From contig OZ059896.1 in NCBI GenBank assembly GCA_964057225.1, forward strand, positions 20,952,501 through 21,016,500: DNA of 64,000 nt, written 5' to 3'. This stretch comes from Auanema rhodensis (taxonomy: Eukaryota; Nematoda; Chromadorea; Rhabditida; Rhabditidae). Both the position numbers and the translations under genes were made by a program. Below, one piece after another: positions 38,030 through 51,243 of this stretch (its first letter is position 1; each line of letters starts with the position of its first letter). The notes under the pieces are model-generated. The model ran no database searches and was not told the origin of the DNA. It saw only the letters and a program-made list of their open reading frames with translations.

Positions 38030-41000
38030 TATGATCGTTTGAAAAATGATGCATTAGTGTATGTTGAGTTTCCATGTACACTCAACATTGCTTCCAAAAA
38101 CATTTTGACAAAAATTTTTTCGAAAAATTTCAAAATAATTTAGCAAAAAGTAGATGTTTTTAGATTCCTTTTCTTAAGGCAAAGACGATGGACAATGTTA
38201 TTCAACGAAAAAATTAATTCTTCAGGGTGAAAATCGAGGATATAAGTGTGAACTTATATCAGTTGATATCTCGGTGCATTTTTAAGCTAGCGCAAATCTG
38301 ATAACACAGATCGACGCAGCTTAAAAATCCGCATCGAATGCACTATACTACATTGAGAAACGCTTAATACAAAAATTAGTTATGATCGTTTGAAAAATGA
38401 TGCATTAGTGTATGTTGAGTTTCCATGTACACTCAACATTGCTTCCAAAAACATTTTGACAAAAATTTTTTCGAAAAATTTCAAAATAATTTAGCAAAAA
38501 GTAGATGTTTTTAGATTCCTTTTTTTAAGGCAAAGACGATGGACAATGTTATTCAACGAAAAAATTAATTCTTCAGGGTGAAAATCGAGGATATAAGTGT
38601 GAACTTATATCAGTTGATATCTCGGGGCATTTTTAAGCTAGCGCAAATCTGATAACACAGATCGACGCAGCTTAAAAATCCGCATCGAATGCACTATACT
38701 ACATCAAGAAACGCTTGATACAAAAATTAGTTATGATCGTTTGAAAAATGATGCATTAGTGTATGTTGAGTTTCCATGTACACTCAACATTGCTTCCAAA
38801 AACATTTTGACAAAAATTTTTTCGAAAAATTTCAAAATAATTTAGCAAAAAGTAGATGTTTTTAGATTCCTTTTTTTAAGGCAAAGACGATGGACAATGT
38901 TATTCAACGAAAAAATTAATTCTTCAGGACGAAAATCGAGGATATAAGTGTGAACTTATATCAGTTGATATCTCGGTGCATTTTCAAGCTAGCGCAAATC
39001 TGATAACACAGATCGACGCAGCTTAAAAATCCGCATCGAATGCACTATACTACATTGAGAAACGCTTAATACAAAAATTAGTTATGATCGTTTGAAAAAT
39101 GATGCATTAGTGTATGTTGAGTTTCCATGTACACTCAACATTGCTTCCAAAAACATTTTGACAAAAATTTTTTCGAAAAATTTCAAAATAATTTAGCAAA
39201 AAGTAGATGTTTTTAGATTCCATTTTTCAAGGCAAAGACGATAGACAATGTTATTCAACGAAAAAATTAATTCTTCAGGGTGAAAATCGAGGATATAAGT
39301 GTGAACTTATATCAGTTGATATCTCGGTGCATTTTTAAGCTAGCGCAAATCTGATAACACAGATCGACGCAGCTTAAAAATCCGTATCGAATGCACTATA
39401 CTACATTGAGAAACGCTTGATACAAAAATTAGTTATGATCGTTTGAAAAATGATGCATTAGTGTATGTTGAGTTTCCATGTACACTCAACATTGCTTCCA
39501 AAAACATTTTGACAAAAATTTTTTCGAAAAATTTCAAAATAATTTAGCAAAAAGTAGATGTTTTTAGATTCCATTTTTAAAGGCAAAGACGATAGACAAT
39601 GTTATTCAACGAAAAAATTAATTCTTCAGGGTGAAAATCGAGGATATAAGTGTGAACTTATATCAGTTGATATCTCGGTGCATTTTCAAGCTAGCGCAAA
39701 TCTGATAACACAGATCGACGCAGCTTAAAAATCCGCATCGAATGCACTATACTACATTGAGAAACGCTTGATACAAAAATTAGTTATGATCGTTTGAAAA
39801 ATGATGCATTAGTGTATGTTGAGTTTCCATGTACACTCAACATTGCTTCCAAAAACATTTTGACAAAAATTTTTTCGAAAAATTTCAAAATAATTTAGCA
39901 AAAAGTAGATGTTTTTAGATTCCTTTTTTTAAGGCAAAGACGATGGATAATGTTATTCAACGAAAAAATTAATTCTTCAGGGTGAAAATCGAGGATATAA
40001 GTGTGAACTTATATCAGTTGATATCTCGGTGCATTTTTAAGCTAGCGCAAATCTGATAACACAGATCGACGCAGCTTAAAAATCTGCATCGAATGCACTA
40101 TACTACATCAAGAAACGCTTGATACAAAAATTAGTTATGATCGTTTGAAAAATGATGCATTAGTGTATGTTGAGTTTCCATGTACACTCAACATTGCTTC
40201 CAAAAACATTTTGACAAAAATTTTTTCGAAAAATTTCAAAATAATTCAGCAAAAAGTAGATGTTTTTAGATTCCATTTTTCAAGGCAAAGACGATAGACA
40301 ATGTTATTCAACGAAAAAATTAATTCTTCAGGGTGAAAATCGAGGATATAAGTGTGAACTTATATCAGTTGATATCTCGGTGCATTTTTAAGCTAGCGCA
40401 AATCTGATAACACAGATCGACGCAGCTTAAAAATCCGCATCGAATGCACTATACTACATTGAGAAACGCTTAATACACAAATTAGTTATGATCGTTTGAA
40501 AAATGATGCATTAGTGTATGTTGAGTTTCCATGTACACTCAACATTGCTTCCAAAAACATTTTGACAAAAATTTTTTCGAAAAATTTCAAAATAATTTAG
40601 CAAAAAGTAGATGTTTTTAGATTCCTTTTCTTAAGGCAAAGACGATGGACAATGTTATTCAACGAAAAAATTAATTCTTCAGGGTGAAAATCGAGGATAT
40701 AAGTGTGAACTTATATCAGTTGATATCTCGGTGCATTTTTAAGCTAGCGCAAATCTGATAACACAGATCGACGCAGCTTAAAAATCCGCATCGAATGCAC
40801 TATACTACATTGAGAAACGCTTAATACAAAAATTAGTTATGATCGTTTGAAAAATGATGCATTAGTGTATGTTGAGTTTCCATGTACACTCAACATTGCT
40901 TCCAAAAACATTTTGACAAAAATTTTTTCGAAAAATTTCAAAATAATTTAGCAAAAAGTAGATGTTTTTAGATTCCTTTTTTTAAGGCAAAGACGATGGA

Positions 41001-43016
41001 CAATGTTATTCAACGAAAAAATTAATTCTTCAGGGTGAAAATCGAGGATATAAGTGTGAACTTATATCAGTTGATATCTCGGGGCATTTTTAAGCTAGCG
41101 CAAATCTGATAACACAGATCGACGCAGCTTAAAAATCCGCATCGAATGCACTATACTACATCAAGAAACGCTTGATACAAAAATTAGTTATGATCGTTTG
41201 AAAAATGATGCATTAGTGTATGTTGAGTTTCCATGTACACTCAACATTGCTTCCAAAAACATTTTGACAAAAATTTTTTCGAAAAATTTCAAAATAATTT
41301 AGCAAAAAGTAGATGTTTTTAGATTCCTTTTTTTAAGGCAAAGACGATGGACAATGTTATTCAACGAAAAAATTAATTCTTCAGGACGAAAATCGAGGAT
41401 ATAAGTGTGAACTTATATCAGTTGATATCTCGGTGCATTTTCAAGCTAGCGCAAATCTGATAACACAGATCGACGCAGCTTAAAAATCCGCATCGAATGC
41501 ACTATACTACATTGAGAAACGCTTAATACAAAAATTAGTTATGATCGTTTGAAAAATGATGCATTAGTGTATGTTGAGTTTCCATGTACACTCAACATTG
41601 CTTCCAAAAACATTTTGACAAAAATTTTTTCGAAAAATTTCAAAATAATTTAGCAAAAAGTAGATGTTTATAGATTCCATTTTTCAAGGCAAAGACGATA
41701 GACAATGTTATTCAACGAAAAAATTAATTCTTCAGGGTGAAAATCGAGGATATAAGTGTGAACTTATATCAGTTGATATCTCGGTGCATTTTTAAGCTAG
41801 CGCAAATCTGATAACACAGATCGACGCAGCTTAAAAATCCGTATCGAATGCACTATACTACATTGAGAAACGCTTGATACAAAAATTAGTTATGATCGTT
41901 TGAAAAATGATGCATTAGTGTATGTTGAGTTTCCATGTACACTCAACATTGCTTCCAAAAACATTTTGACAAAAATTTTTTCGAAAAATTTCAAAATAAT
42001 TTAGCAAAAAGTAGATGTTTTTAGATTCCATTTTTAAAGGCAAAGACGATAGACAATGTTATTCAACGAAAAAATTAATTCTTCAGGGTGAAAATCGAGG
42101 ATATAAGTGTGAACTTATATCAGTTGATATCTCGGTGCATTTTCAAGCTAGCGCAAATCTGATAACACAGATCGACGCAGCTTAAAAATCCGCATCGAAT
42201 GCACTATACTACATTGAGAAACGCTTGATACAAAAATTAGTTATGATCGTTTGAAAAATGATGCATTAGTGTATGTTGAGTTTCCATGTACACTCAACAT
42301 TGCTTCCAAAAACATTTTGACAAAAATTTTTTCGAAAAATTTCAAAATAATTTAGCAAAAAGTAGATGTTTTTAGATTCCTTTTTTTAAGGCAAAGACGA
42401 TGGATAATGTTATTCAACGAAAAAATTAATTCTTCAGGGTGAAAATCGAGGATATAAGTGTGAACTTATATCAGTTGATATCTCGGTGCATTTTTAAGCT
42501 AGCGCAAATCTGATAACACAGATCGACGCAGCTTAAAAATCTGCATCGAATGCACTATACTACATCAAGAAACGCTTGATACAAAAATTAGTTATGATCG
42601 TTTGAAAAATGATGCATTAGTGTATGTTGAGTTTCCATGTACACTCAACATTGCTTCCAAAAACATTTTGACAAAAATTTTTTCGAAAAATTTCAAAATA
42701 ATTCAGCAAAAAGTAGATGTTTTTAGATTCCATTTTTCAAGGCAAAGACGATAGACAATGTTATTCAACGAAAAAATTAATTCTTCAGGGTGAAAATCGA
42801 GGATATAAGTGTGAACTTATATCAGTTGATATCTCGGTGCATTTTTAAGCTAGCGCAAATCTGATAACACAGATCGACGCAGCTTAAAAATCCGCATCGA
42901 ATGCACTATACTACATTGAGAAACGCTTAATACACAAATTAGTTATGATCGTTTGAAAAATGATGCATTAGTGTATGTTGAGTTTCCATGTACACTCAAC
43001 ATTGCTTCCAAAAACA
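38030..43016. repeat. Two copies of a 2,457-bp heptamer
   Basis: Monomers 110-116 match 117-123: plain; T17G/CA96-97; C25/A108; C74T/C268A; C286T; C72T/CA96-97/T234C; A114C. The T17G copies start at 38610 and 41067, exactly 2,457 bp apart. The match ends in the seventh monomer, where the second copy has T196G (43017). Confidence 0.82.
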
Positions 43017-46000
43017 GTTTGACAAAAATTTTTTCGAAAAATTTCAAAATAATTTAGCAAAAAGTAGATGTTTTTAGATTTCTTTTTTCAAGGCAAAGAC
43101 GATGGACAATGTTATTCAACGAAAAAATTAATTCTTCAGGGTGAAAATCGAGGATATAAGTGTGAACTTATATCAGTTGATATCTCGGTGCATTTTTAAG
43201 CTAGCGCAAATCTGATAACACAGATCGACGCAGCTTAAAAATCCGCATCGAATGCACTATACTACATTGAGAAACGCTTAATACACAAATTAGTTATGAT
43301 CGTTTGAAAAATGATGCATTAGTGTATGTTGAGTTTCCATGTACACTCAACATTGCTTCCAAAAACATTTTGACAAAAATTTTTTCGAAAAATTTCAAAA
43401 TAATTTAGCAAAAAGTAGATGTTTTTAGATTCCTTTTTTCAAGGCAAAGACGATGGACAATGTTATTCAAGGAAAAAATTAATTCTTCAGGGTGAAAATC
43501 GAGGATATAAGTGTGAACTTATATCAGTTGATATCTCGGTGCATTTTTAAGCTAGCGCAAATCTGATAACACAGATCGACGCAGCTTAAAAATCCGCATC
43601 GAATGCACTATACTACATTGAGAAACGCTTGATACAAAAATTAGTTATGATCGTTTGAAAAATGATGCATTAGTGTATGTTGAGTTTCCATGTACACTCA
43701 ACATTGCTTCCAAAAACATTTTGACAAAAATTTTTTCGAAAAATTTCAAAATAATTTAGCAAAAAGTAGATGTTTTTAGATTCCTTTTTTTAAGGCAAAG
43801 ACGATGGATAATGTTATTCAACGAAAAAATTAATTCTTCAGGGTGAAAATCGAGGATATAAGTGTGAACTTATATCAGTTGATATCTCGGTGCATTTTTA
43901 AGCTAGCGCAAATCTGATAACACAGATCGACGCAGCTTAAAAATCTGCATCGAATGCACTATACTACATCAAGAAACGCTTGATACAAAAATTAGTTATG
44001 ATCGTTTGAAAAATGATGCATTAGTGTATGTTGAGTTTCCATGTACACTCAACATTGCTTCCAAAAACATTTTGACAAAAATTTTTTCGAAAAATTTCAA
44101 AATAATTCAGCAAAAAGTAGATGTTTTTAGATTCCATTTTTCAAGGCAAAGACGATAGACAATGTTATTCAACGAAAAAATTAATTCTTCAGGGTGAAAA
44201 TCGAGGATATAAGTGTGAACTTATATCAGTTGATATCTCGGTGCATTTTTAAGCTAGCGCAAATCTGATAACACAGATCGACGCAGCTTAAAAATCCGCA
44301 TCGAATGCACTATACTACATTGAGAAACGCTTAATACACAAATTAGTTATGATCGTTTGAAAAATGATGCATTAGTGTATGTTGAGTTTCCATGTACACT
44401 CAACATTGCTTCCAAAAACATTTTGACAAAAATTTTTTCGAAAAATTTCAAAATAATTTAGCAAAAAGTAGATGTTTTTAGATTCCTTTTCTTAAGGCAA
44501 AGACGATGGACAATGTTATTCAACGAAAAAATTAATTCTTCAGGGTGAAAATCGAGGATATAAGTGTGAACTTATATCAGTTGATATCTCGGTGCATTTT
44601 TAAGCTAGCGCAAATCTGATAACACAGATCGACGCAGCTTAAAAATCCGCATCGAATGCACTATACTACATTGAGAAACGCTTAATACAAAAATTAGTTA
44701 TGATCGTTTGAAAAATGATGCATTAGTGTATGTTGAGTTTCCATGTACACTCAACATTGCTTCCAAAAACATTTTGACAAAAATTTTTTCGAAAAATTTC
44801 AAAATAATTTAGCAAAAAGTAGATGTTTTTAGATTCCTTTTTTTAAGGCAAAGACGATGGACAATGTTATTCAACGAAAAAATTAATTCTTCAGGGTGAA
44901 AATCGAGGATATAAGTGTGAACTTATATCAGTTGATATCTCGGGGCATTTTTAAGCTAGCGCAAATCTGATAACACAGATCGACGCAGCTTAAAAATCCG
45001 CATCGAATGCACTATACTACATCAAGAAACGCTTGATACAAAAATTAGTTATGATCGTTTGAAAAATGATGCATTAGTGTATGTTGAGTTTCCATGTACA
45101 CTCAACATTGCTTCCAAAAACATTTTGACAAAAATTTTTTCGAAAAATTTCAAAATAATTTAGCAAAAAGTAGATGTTTTTAGATTCCTTTTTTTAAGGC
45201 AAAGACGATGGACAATGTTATTCAACGAAAAAATTAATTCTTCAGGACGAAAATCGAGGATATAAGTGTGAACTTATATCAGTTGATATCTCGGTGCATT
45301 TTCAAGCTAGCGCAAATCTGATAACACAGATCGACGCAGCTTAAAAATCCGCATCGAATGCACTATACTACATTGAGAAACGCTTAATACAAAAATTAGT
45401 TATGATCGTTTGAAAAATGATGCATTAGTGTATGTTGAGTTTCCATGTACACTCAACATTGCTTCCAAAAACATTTTGACAAAAATTTTTTCGAAAAATT
45501 TCAAAATAATTTAGCAAAAAGTAGATGTTTATAGATTCCATTTTTCAAGGCAAAGACGATAGACAATGTTATTCAACGAAAAAATTAATTCTTCAGGGTG
45601 AAAATCGAGGATATAAGTGTGAACTTATATCAGTTGATATCTCGGTGCATTTTTAAGCTAGCGCAAATCTGATAACACAGATCGACGCAGCTTAAAAATC
45701 CGTATCGAATGCACTATACTACATTGAGAAACGCTTGATACAAAAATTAGTTATGATCGTTTGAAAAATGATGCATTAGTGTATGTTGAGTTTCCATGTA
45801 CACTCAACATTGCTTCCAAAAACATTTTGACAAAAATTTTTTCGAAAAATTTCAAAATAATTTAGCAAAAAGTAGATGTTTTTAGATTCCATTTTTAAAG
45901 GCAAAGACGATAGACAATGTTATTCAACGAAAAAATTAATTCTTCAGGGTGAAAATCGAGGATATAAGTGTGAACTTATATCAGTTGATATCTCGGTGCA

Positions 46001-47640
46001 TTTTCAAGCTAGCGCAAATCTGATAACACAGATCGACGCAGCTTAAAAATCCGCATCGAATGCACTATACTACATTGAGAAACGCTTGATACAAAAATTA
46101 GTTATGATCGTTTGAAAAATGATGCATTAGTGTATGTTGAGTTTCCATGTACACTCAACATTGCTTCCAAAAACATTTTGACAAAAATTTTTTCGAAAAA
46201 TTTCAAAATAATTTAGCAAAAAGTAGATGTTTTTAGATTCCTTTTTTTAAGGCAAAGACGATGGATAATGTTATTCAACGAAAAAATTAATTCTTCAGGG
46301 TGAAAATCGAGGATATAAGTGTGAACTTATATCAGTTGATATCTCGGTGCATTTTTAAGCTAGCGCAAATCTGATAACACAGATCGACGCAGCTTAAAAA
46401 TCTGCATCGAATGCACTATACTACATCAAGAAACGCTTGATACAAAAATTAGTTATGATCGTTTGAAAAATGATGCATTAGTGTATGTTGAGTTTCCATG
46501 TACACTCAACATTGCTTCCAAAAACATTTTGACAAAAATTTTTTCGAAAAATTTCAAAATAATTCAGCAAAAAGTAGATGTTTTTAGATTCCATTTTTCA
46601 AGGCAAAGACGATAGACAATGTTATTCAACGAAAAAATTAATTCTTCAGGGTGAAAATCGAGGATATAAGTGTGAACTTATATCAGTTGATATCTCGGTG
46701 CATTTTTAAGCTAGCGCAAATCTGATAACACAGATCGACGCAGCTTAAAAATCCGCATCGAATGCACTATACTACATTGAGAAACGCTTAATACACAAAT
46801 TAGTTATGATCGTTTGAAAAATGATGCATTAGTGTATGTTGAGTTTCCATGTACACTCAACATTGCTTCCAAAAACAGTTTGACAAAAATTTTTTCGAAA
46901 AATTTCAAAATAATTTAGCAAAAAGTAGATGTTTTTAGATTTCTTTTTTCAAGGCAAAGACGATGGACAATGTTATTCAACGAAAAAATTAATTCTTCAG
47001 GGTGAAAATCGAGGATATAAGTGTGAACTTATATCAGTTGATATCTCGGTGCATTTTTAAGCTAGCGCAAATCTGATAACACAGATCGACGCAGCTTAAA
47101 AATCCGCATCGAATGCACTATACTACATTGAGAAACGCTTAATACACAAATTAGTTATGATCGTTTGAAAAATGATGCATTAGTGTATGTTGAGTTTCCA
47201 TGTACACTCAACATTGCTTCCAAAAACATTTTGACAAAAATTTTTTCGAAAAATTTCAAAATAATTTAGCAAAAAGTAGATGTTTTTAGATTCCTTTTTT
47301 CAAGGCAAAGACGATGGACAATGTTATTCAACGAAAAAATTAATTCTTCAGGGTGAAAATCGAGGATATAAGTGTGAACTTATATCAGTTGATATCTCGG
47401 TGCATTTTTAAGCTAGCGCAAATCTGATAACACAGATCGACGCAGCTTAAAAATCCGCATCGAATGCACTATACTACATTGAGAAACGCTTGATACAAAA
47501 ATTAGTCATGATCGTTTGAAAAATGATGCATTAGTGTATGTTGAGTTTCCATGTACACTCAACATTGCTTCCAAAAACATTTTGACAAAAATTTTTTCGA
47601 AAAATTTCAAAATAATTTAGCAAAAAGTAGATGTTTTTAG
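39686..47640. repeat. Two tandem copies of an 11-monomer, 3,861-bp higher-order repeat
   Basis: Rare markers recur exactly 3,861 bp apart: T253A at 41670 and 45531; T196G at 43017 and 46878; also C286T, C72T, T234C and A114C. By eye the match starts after 39685/43546 (C25 versus T25) and runs to about 43780/47640, where the 260-268 tract changes. The only internal difference I noticed is C299G at 43471. Copy 1 is about 39686-43546 and copy 2 about 43547-47407, with roughly 230 further matching bases. Confidence 0.88.
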
Positions 47641-48788
47641 ATTTCTTTTTTCAAGGCAAAGACGATGGACAATGTTATTCAACGAAAAAATTAATTCTTC
47701 AGGGTGAAAATCGAGGATATAAGTGTGAACTTATATCAGTTGATATCTCGGTGCATTTTTAAGCTAGCGCAAATCTGATAACACAGATCGACGCAGCTTA
47801 AAAATCCGCATCGAATGCACTATACTACATTGAGAAACGCTTAATACACAAATTAGTTATGATCGTTTGAAAAATGATGCATTAGTGTATGTTGAGTTTC
47901 CATGTACACTCAACATTGCTTCCAAAAACAGTTTGACAAAAATTTTTTCGAAAAATTTCAAAATAATTTAGCAAAAAGTAGATGTTTTTAGATTCCTTTT
48001 TTTAAAGCAAAGACGATGGACAATGTTATTCAACGAAAAAATTAATTCTTCAGGGTGAAAATCGAGGATATAAGTGTGAACTTATATCAGTTGATATCTC
48101 GGTGCATTTTTAAGCTAGCGCAAATCTGATAACACAGATCGACGCAGCTTAAAAATCCGCATCGAATGCTTTATACTACATTGAGAAACGCTTAATACAA
48201 AAATTAGTTATGATCGTTTGAAAAATGATGCATTAGTGTATGTTGAGTTTCCATGTACACTCAACATTGCTTCCAAAAACATTTTGACAAAAATTTTTTC
48301 GAAAAATTTCAAAATAATTTAGCAAAAAGTAGATGTTTTTAGATTCCATTTTTCAAGGCAAAGACGATAGACAATGTTATTCAACGAAAAAATTAATTCT
48401 TCAGGGTGAAAATCGAGGATATATGTGTGAACTTATATCAGTTGATATCTCGGTGCATTTTTAAGCTAGCGCAAATCTGATAACACAGATCGACGCAGCT
48501 TAAAAATCCACATCGAATGCACTATACTACATTGAGAAACGCTTGATACAAAAATTAGTTATGATCGTTTGAAAAATGATGCATTAGTGTATGTTGAGTT
48601 TCCATGTACACTCAACATTGCTTCCAAAAACATTTTGACAAAAATTTTTTCGAAAAATTTCAAAATAATTTAGCAAAAAGTAGATGTTTTTAGATTTCTT
48701 TTTTCAAGGCAAAGACGATGGACAATGTTATTCAGCGAAAAAATTAATTCTTCAGGGTGAAAATCGAGGATATAAGTGTGAACTTATA

Positions 48789-49138
48789 TCAGTTGATATC
48801 TCGGTGCATTTTTAAGCTAGCGCAAATCTGATAACACAGATCGGCGCAGCTTAAAATCCGCATCGAATGCACTATACTACATTGAGAAACGCTTGATACA
48901 AAAATTAGTTATGATCGTTTGAAAAATGATGCATTAGTGTATGTTGAGTTTCCATGTACACTCAACATTGCTTCCAAAAACATTTTGATAAAAATTTTTT
49001 CGAAAAATTTCAAAATAATTTAGCAAAAAGTAGATGTTTTTAGATTCCATTTTTCAAGGCAAAGACGATAGACAATGTTATTCAACGAAAAAATTAATTC
49101 TTCAGGGTGAAAATCGAGGATATAAGTGTGAACTTATA
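48789..49138. repeat. 350-bp type D monomer (copy 1)
   Basis: Monomer 140 has GGCGCAG in place of GACGCAG near 48844, one A lost from the following AAAAA run, and C202T near 48989. All three changes are shared with the copies at 50894, 52999 and 56157. Confidence 0.88.
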
Positions 49139-50893
49139 TCAGTTGATATCTCGGTGCATTTTTAAGCTAGCGCAAATCTGATAACACAGATCGACGCAGC
49201 TTAAAAATCCGCATCGAATGCACTATACTACATTGAGAAACGCTTAATACACAAATTAGTTATGATCGTTTGAAAAATGATGCATTAGTGTATGTTGAGT
49301 TTCCATGTACACTCAACATTGCTTCCAAAAACAGTTTGACAAAAATTTTTTCGAAAAATTTCAAAATAATTTAGCAAAAAGTAGATGTTTTTAGATTCCT
49401 TTTTTTAAAGCAAAGACGATGGACAATGTTATTCAACGAAAAAATTAATTCTTCAGGGTGAAAATCGAGGATATAAGTGTGAACTTATATCAGTTGATAT
49501 CTCGGTGCATTTTTAAGCTAGCGCAAATCTGATAACACAGATCGACGCAGCTTAAAAATCCGCATCGAATGCACTATACTACATTGAGAAACGCTTAATA
49601 CAAAAATTAGTTATGATCGTTTGAAAAATGATGCATTAGTGTATGTTGAGTTTCCATGTACACTCAACATTGCTTCCAAAAACATTTTGACAAAAATTTT
49701 TTCGAAAAATTTCAAAATAATTTAGCAAAAAGTAGATGTTTTTAGATTCCATTTTTCAAGGCAAAGACGATAGACAATGTTATTCAACGAAAAAATTAAT
49801 TCTTCAGGGTGAAAATCGAGGATATATGTGTGAACTTATATCAGTTGATATCTCGGTGCATTTTTAAGCTAGCGCAAATCTGATAACACAGATCGACGCA
49901 GCTTAAAAATCCACATCGAATGCACTATACTACATTGAGAAACGCTTGATACAAAAATTAGTTATGATCGTTTGAAAAATGATGCATTAGTGTATGTTGA
50001 GTTTCCATGTACACTCAACATTGCTTCCAAAAACATTTTGACAAAAATTTTTTCGAAAAATTTCAAAATAATTTAGCAAAAAGTAGATGTTTTTAGATTC
50101 CTTTTTTCAAGGCAAAGACGATGGACAATGTTATTCAGCGAAAAAATTAATTCTTCAGGGTGAAAATCGAGGATATAAGTGTGAACTTATATCAGTTGAT
50201 ATCTCGGTGCATTTTTAAGCTAGCGCAAATCTGATAACACAGATCGACGCAGCTTAAAAATCTGCATCGAATGCACTATACTACATCAAGAAACGCTTGA
50301 TACAAAAATTAGTTATGATCGTTTGAAAAATGATGCATTAGTGTATGTTGAGTTTCCATGTACACTCAACATTGCTTCCAAAAACATTTTGACAAAAATT
50401 TTTTCGAAAAATTTCAAAATAATTCAGCAAAAAGTAGATGTTTTTAGATTCCATTTTTCAAGGCAAAGACGATAGACAATGTTATTCAACGAAAAAATTA
50501 ATTCTTCAGGGTGAAAATCGAGGATATAAGTGTGAACTTATATCAGTTGATATCTCGGTGCATTTTTAAGCTAGCGCAAATCTGATAACACAGATCGACG
50601 CAGCTTAAAAATCCACATCGAATGCACTATACTACATTGAGAAACGCTTGATACAAAAATTAGTTATGATCGTTTGAAAAATGATGCATTAGTGTATGTT
50701 GAGTTTCCATGTACACTCAACATTGCTTCCAAAAACATTTTGACAAAAATTTTTTCGAAAAATTTCAAAATAATTTAGCAAAAAGTAGATGTTTTTAGAT
50801 TCCTTTTTTCAAGGCAAAGACGATGGACAATGTTATTCAGCGAAAAAATTAATTCTTCAGGGTGAAAATCGAGGATATAAGTGTGAACTTATA

Positions 50894-51243
50894 TCAGTTG
50901 ATATCTCGGTGCATTTTTAAGCTAGCGCAAATCTGATAACACAGATCGGCGCAGCTTAAAATCCGCATCGAATGCACTATACTACATTGAGAAACGCTTG
51001 ATACAAAAATTAGTTATGATCGTTTGAAAAATGATGCATTAGTGTATGTTGAGTTTCCATGTACACTCAACATTGCTTCCAAAAACATTTTGATAAAAAT
51101 TTTTTCGAAAAATTTCAGAATAATTTAGCAAAAAGTAGATGTTTTTAGATTCCATTTTTCAAGGCAAAGACGATAGACAATGTTATTCAACGAAAAAATT
51201 AATTCTTCAGGGTGAAAATCGAGGATATAAGTGTGAACTTATA
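50894..51243. repeat. 350-bp type D monomer (copy 2)
   Basis: Monomer 146 has the same A55G, one-base deletion and C202T, plus a private A-to-G in TTTCAGAAT near 51118. It is preceded by a type C copy and followed by a CA96-97/A240T copy, unlike copy 1. Confidence 0.88.

Larger units (their letters stand above)
27378..39662. repeat. Zone IV: T17G/CA96-97 and TCTTAAGG/TTAAAGG families
   Basis: Monomers 79-113 combine T17G with CA at 96-97, C268A (TTAAAGG), T266C (TCTTAAGG) and C74T. A core order recurs: plain T25/A108; T17G/CA96-97 with GGACG end; C25/A108; C74T with C268A. It is seen at 30186, 32292 and 38259, with a partial copy at 34047. T17G without CA96-97 but with C74T occurs at 37206 and 37557. 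Confidence 0.75.
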
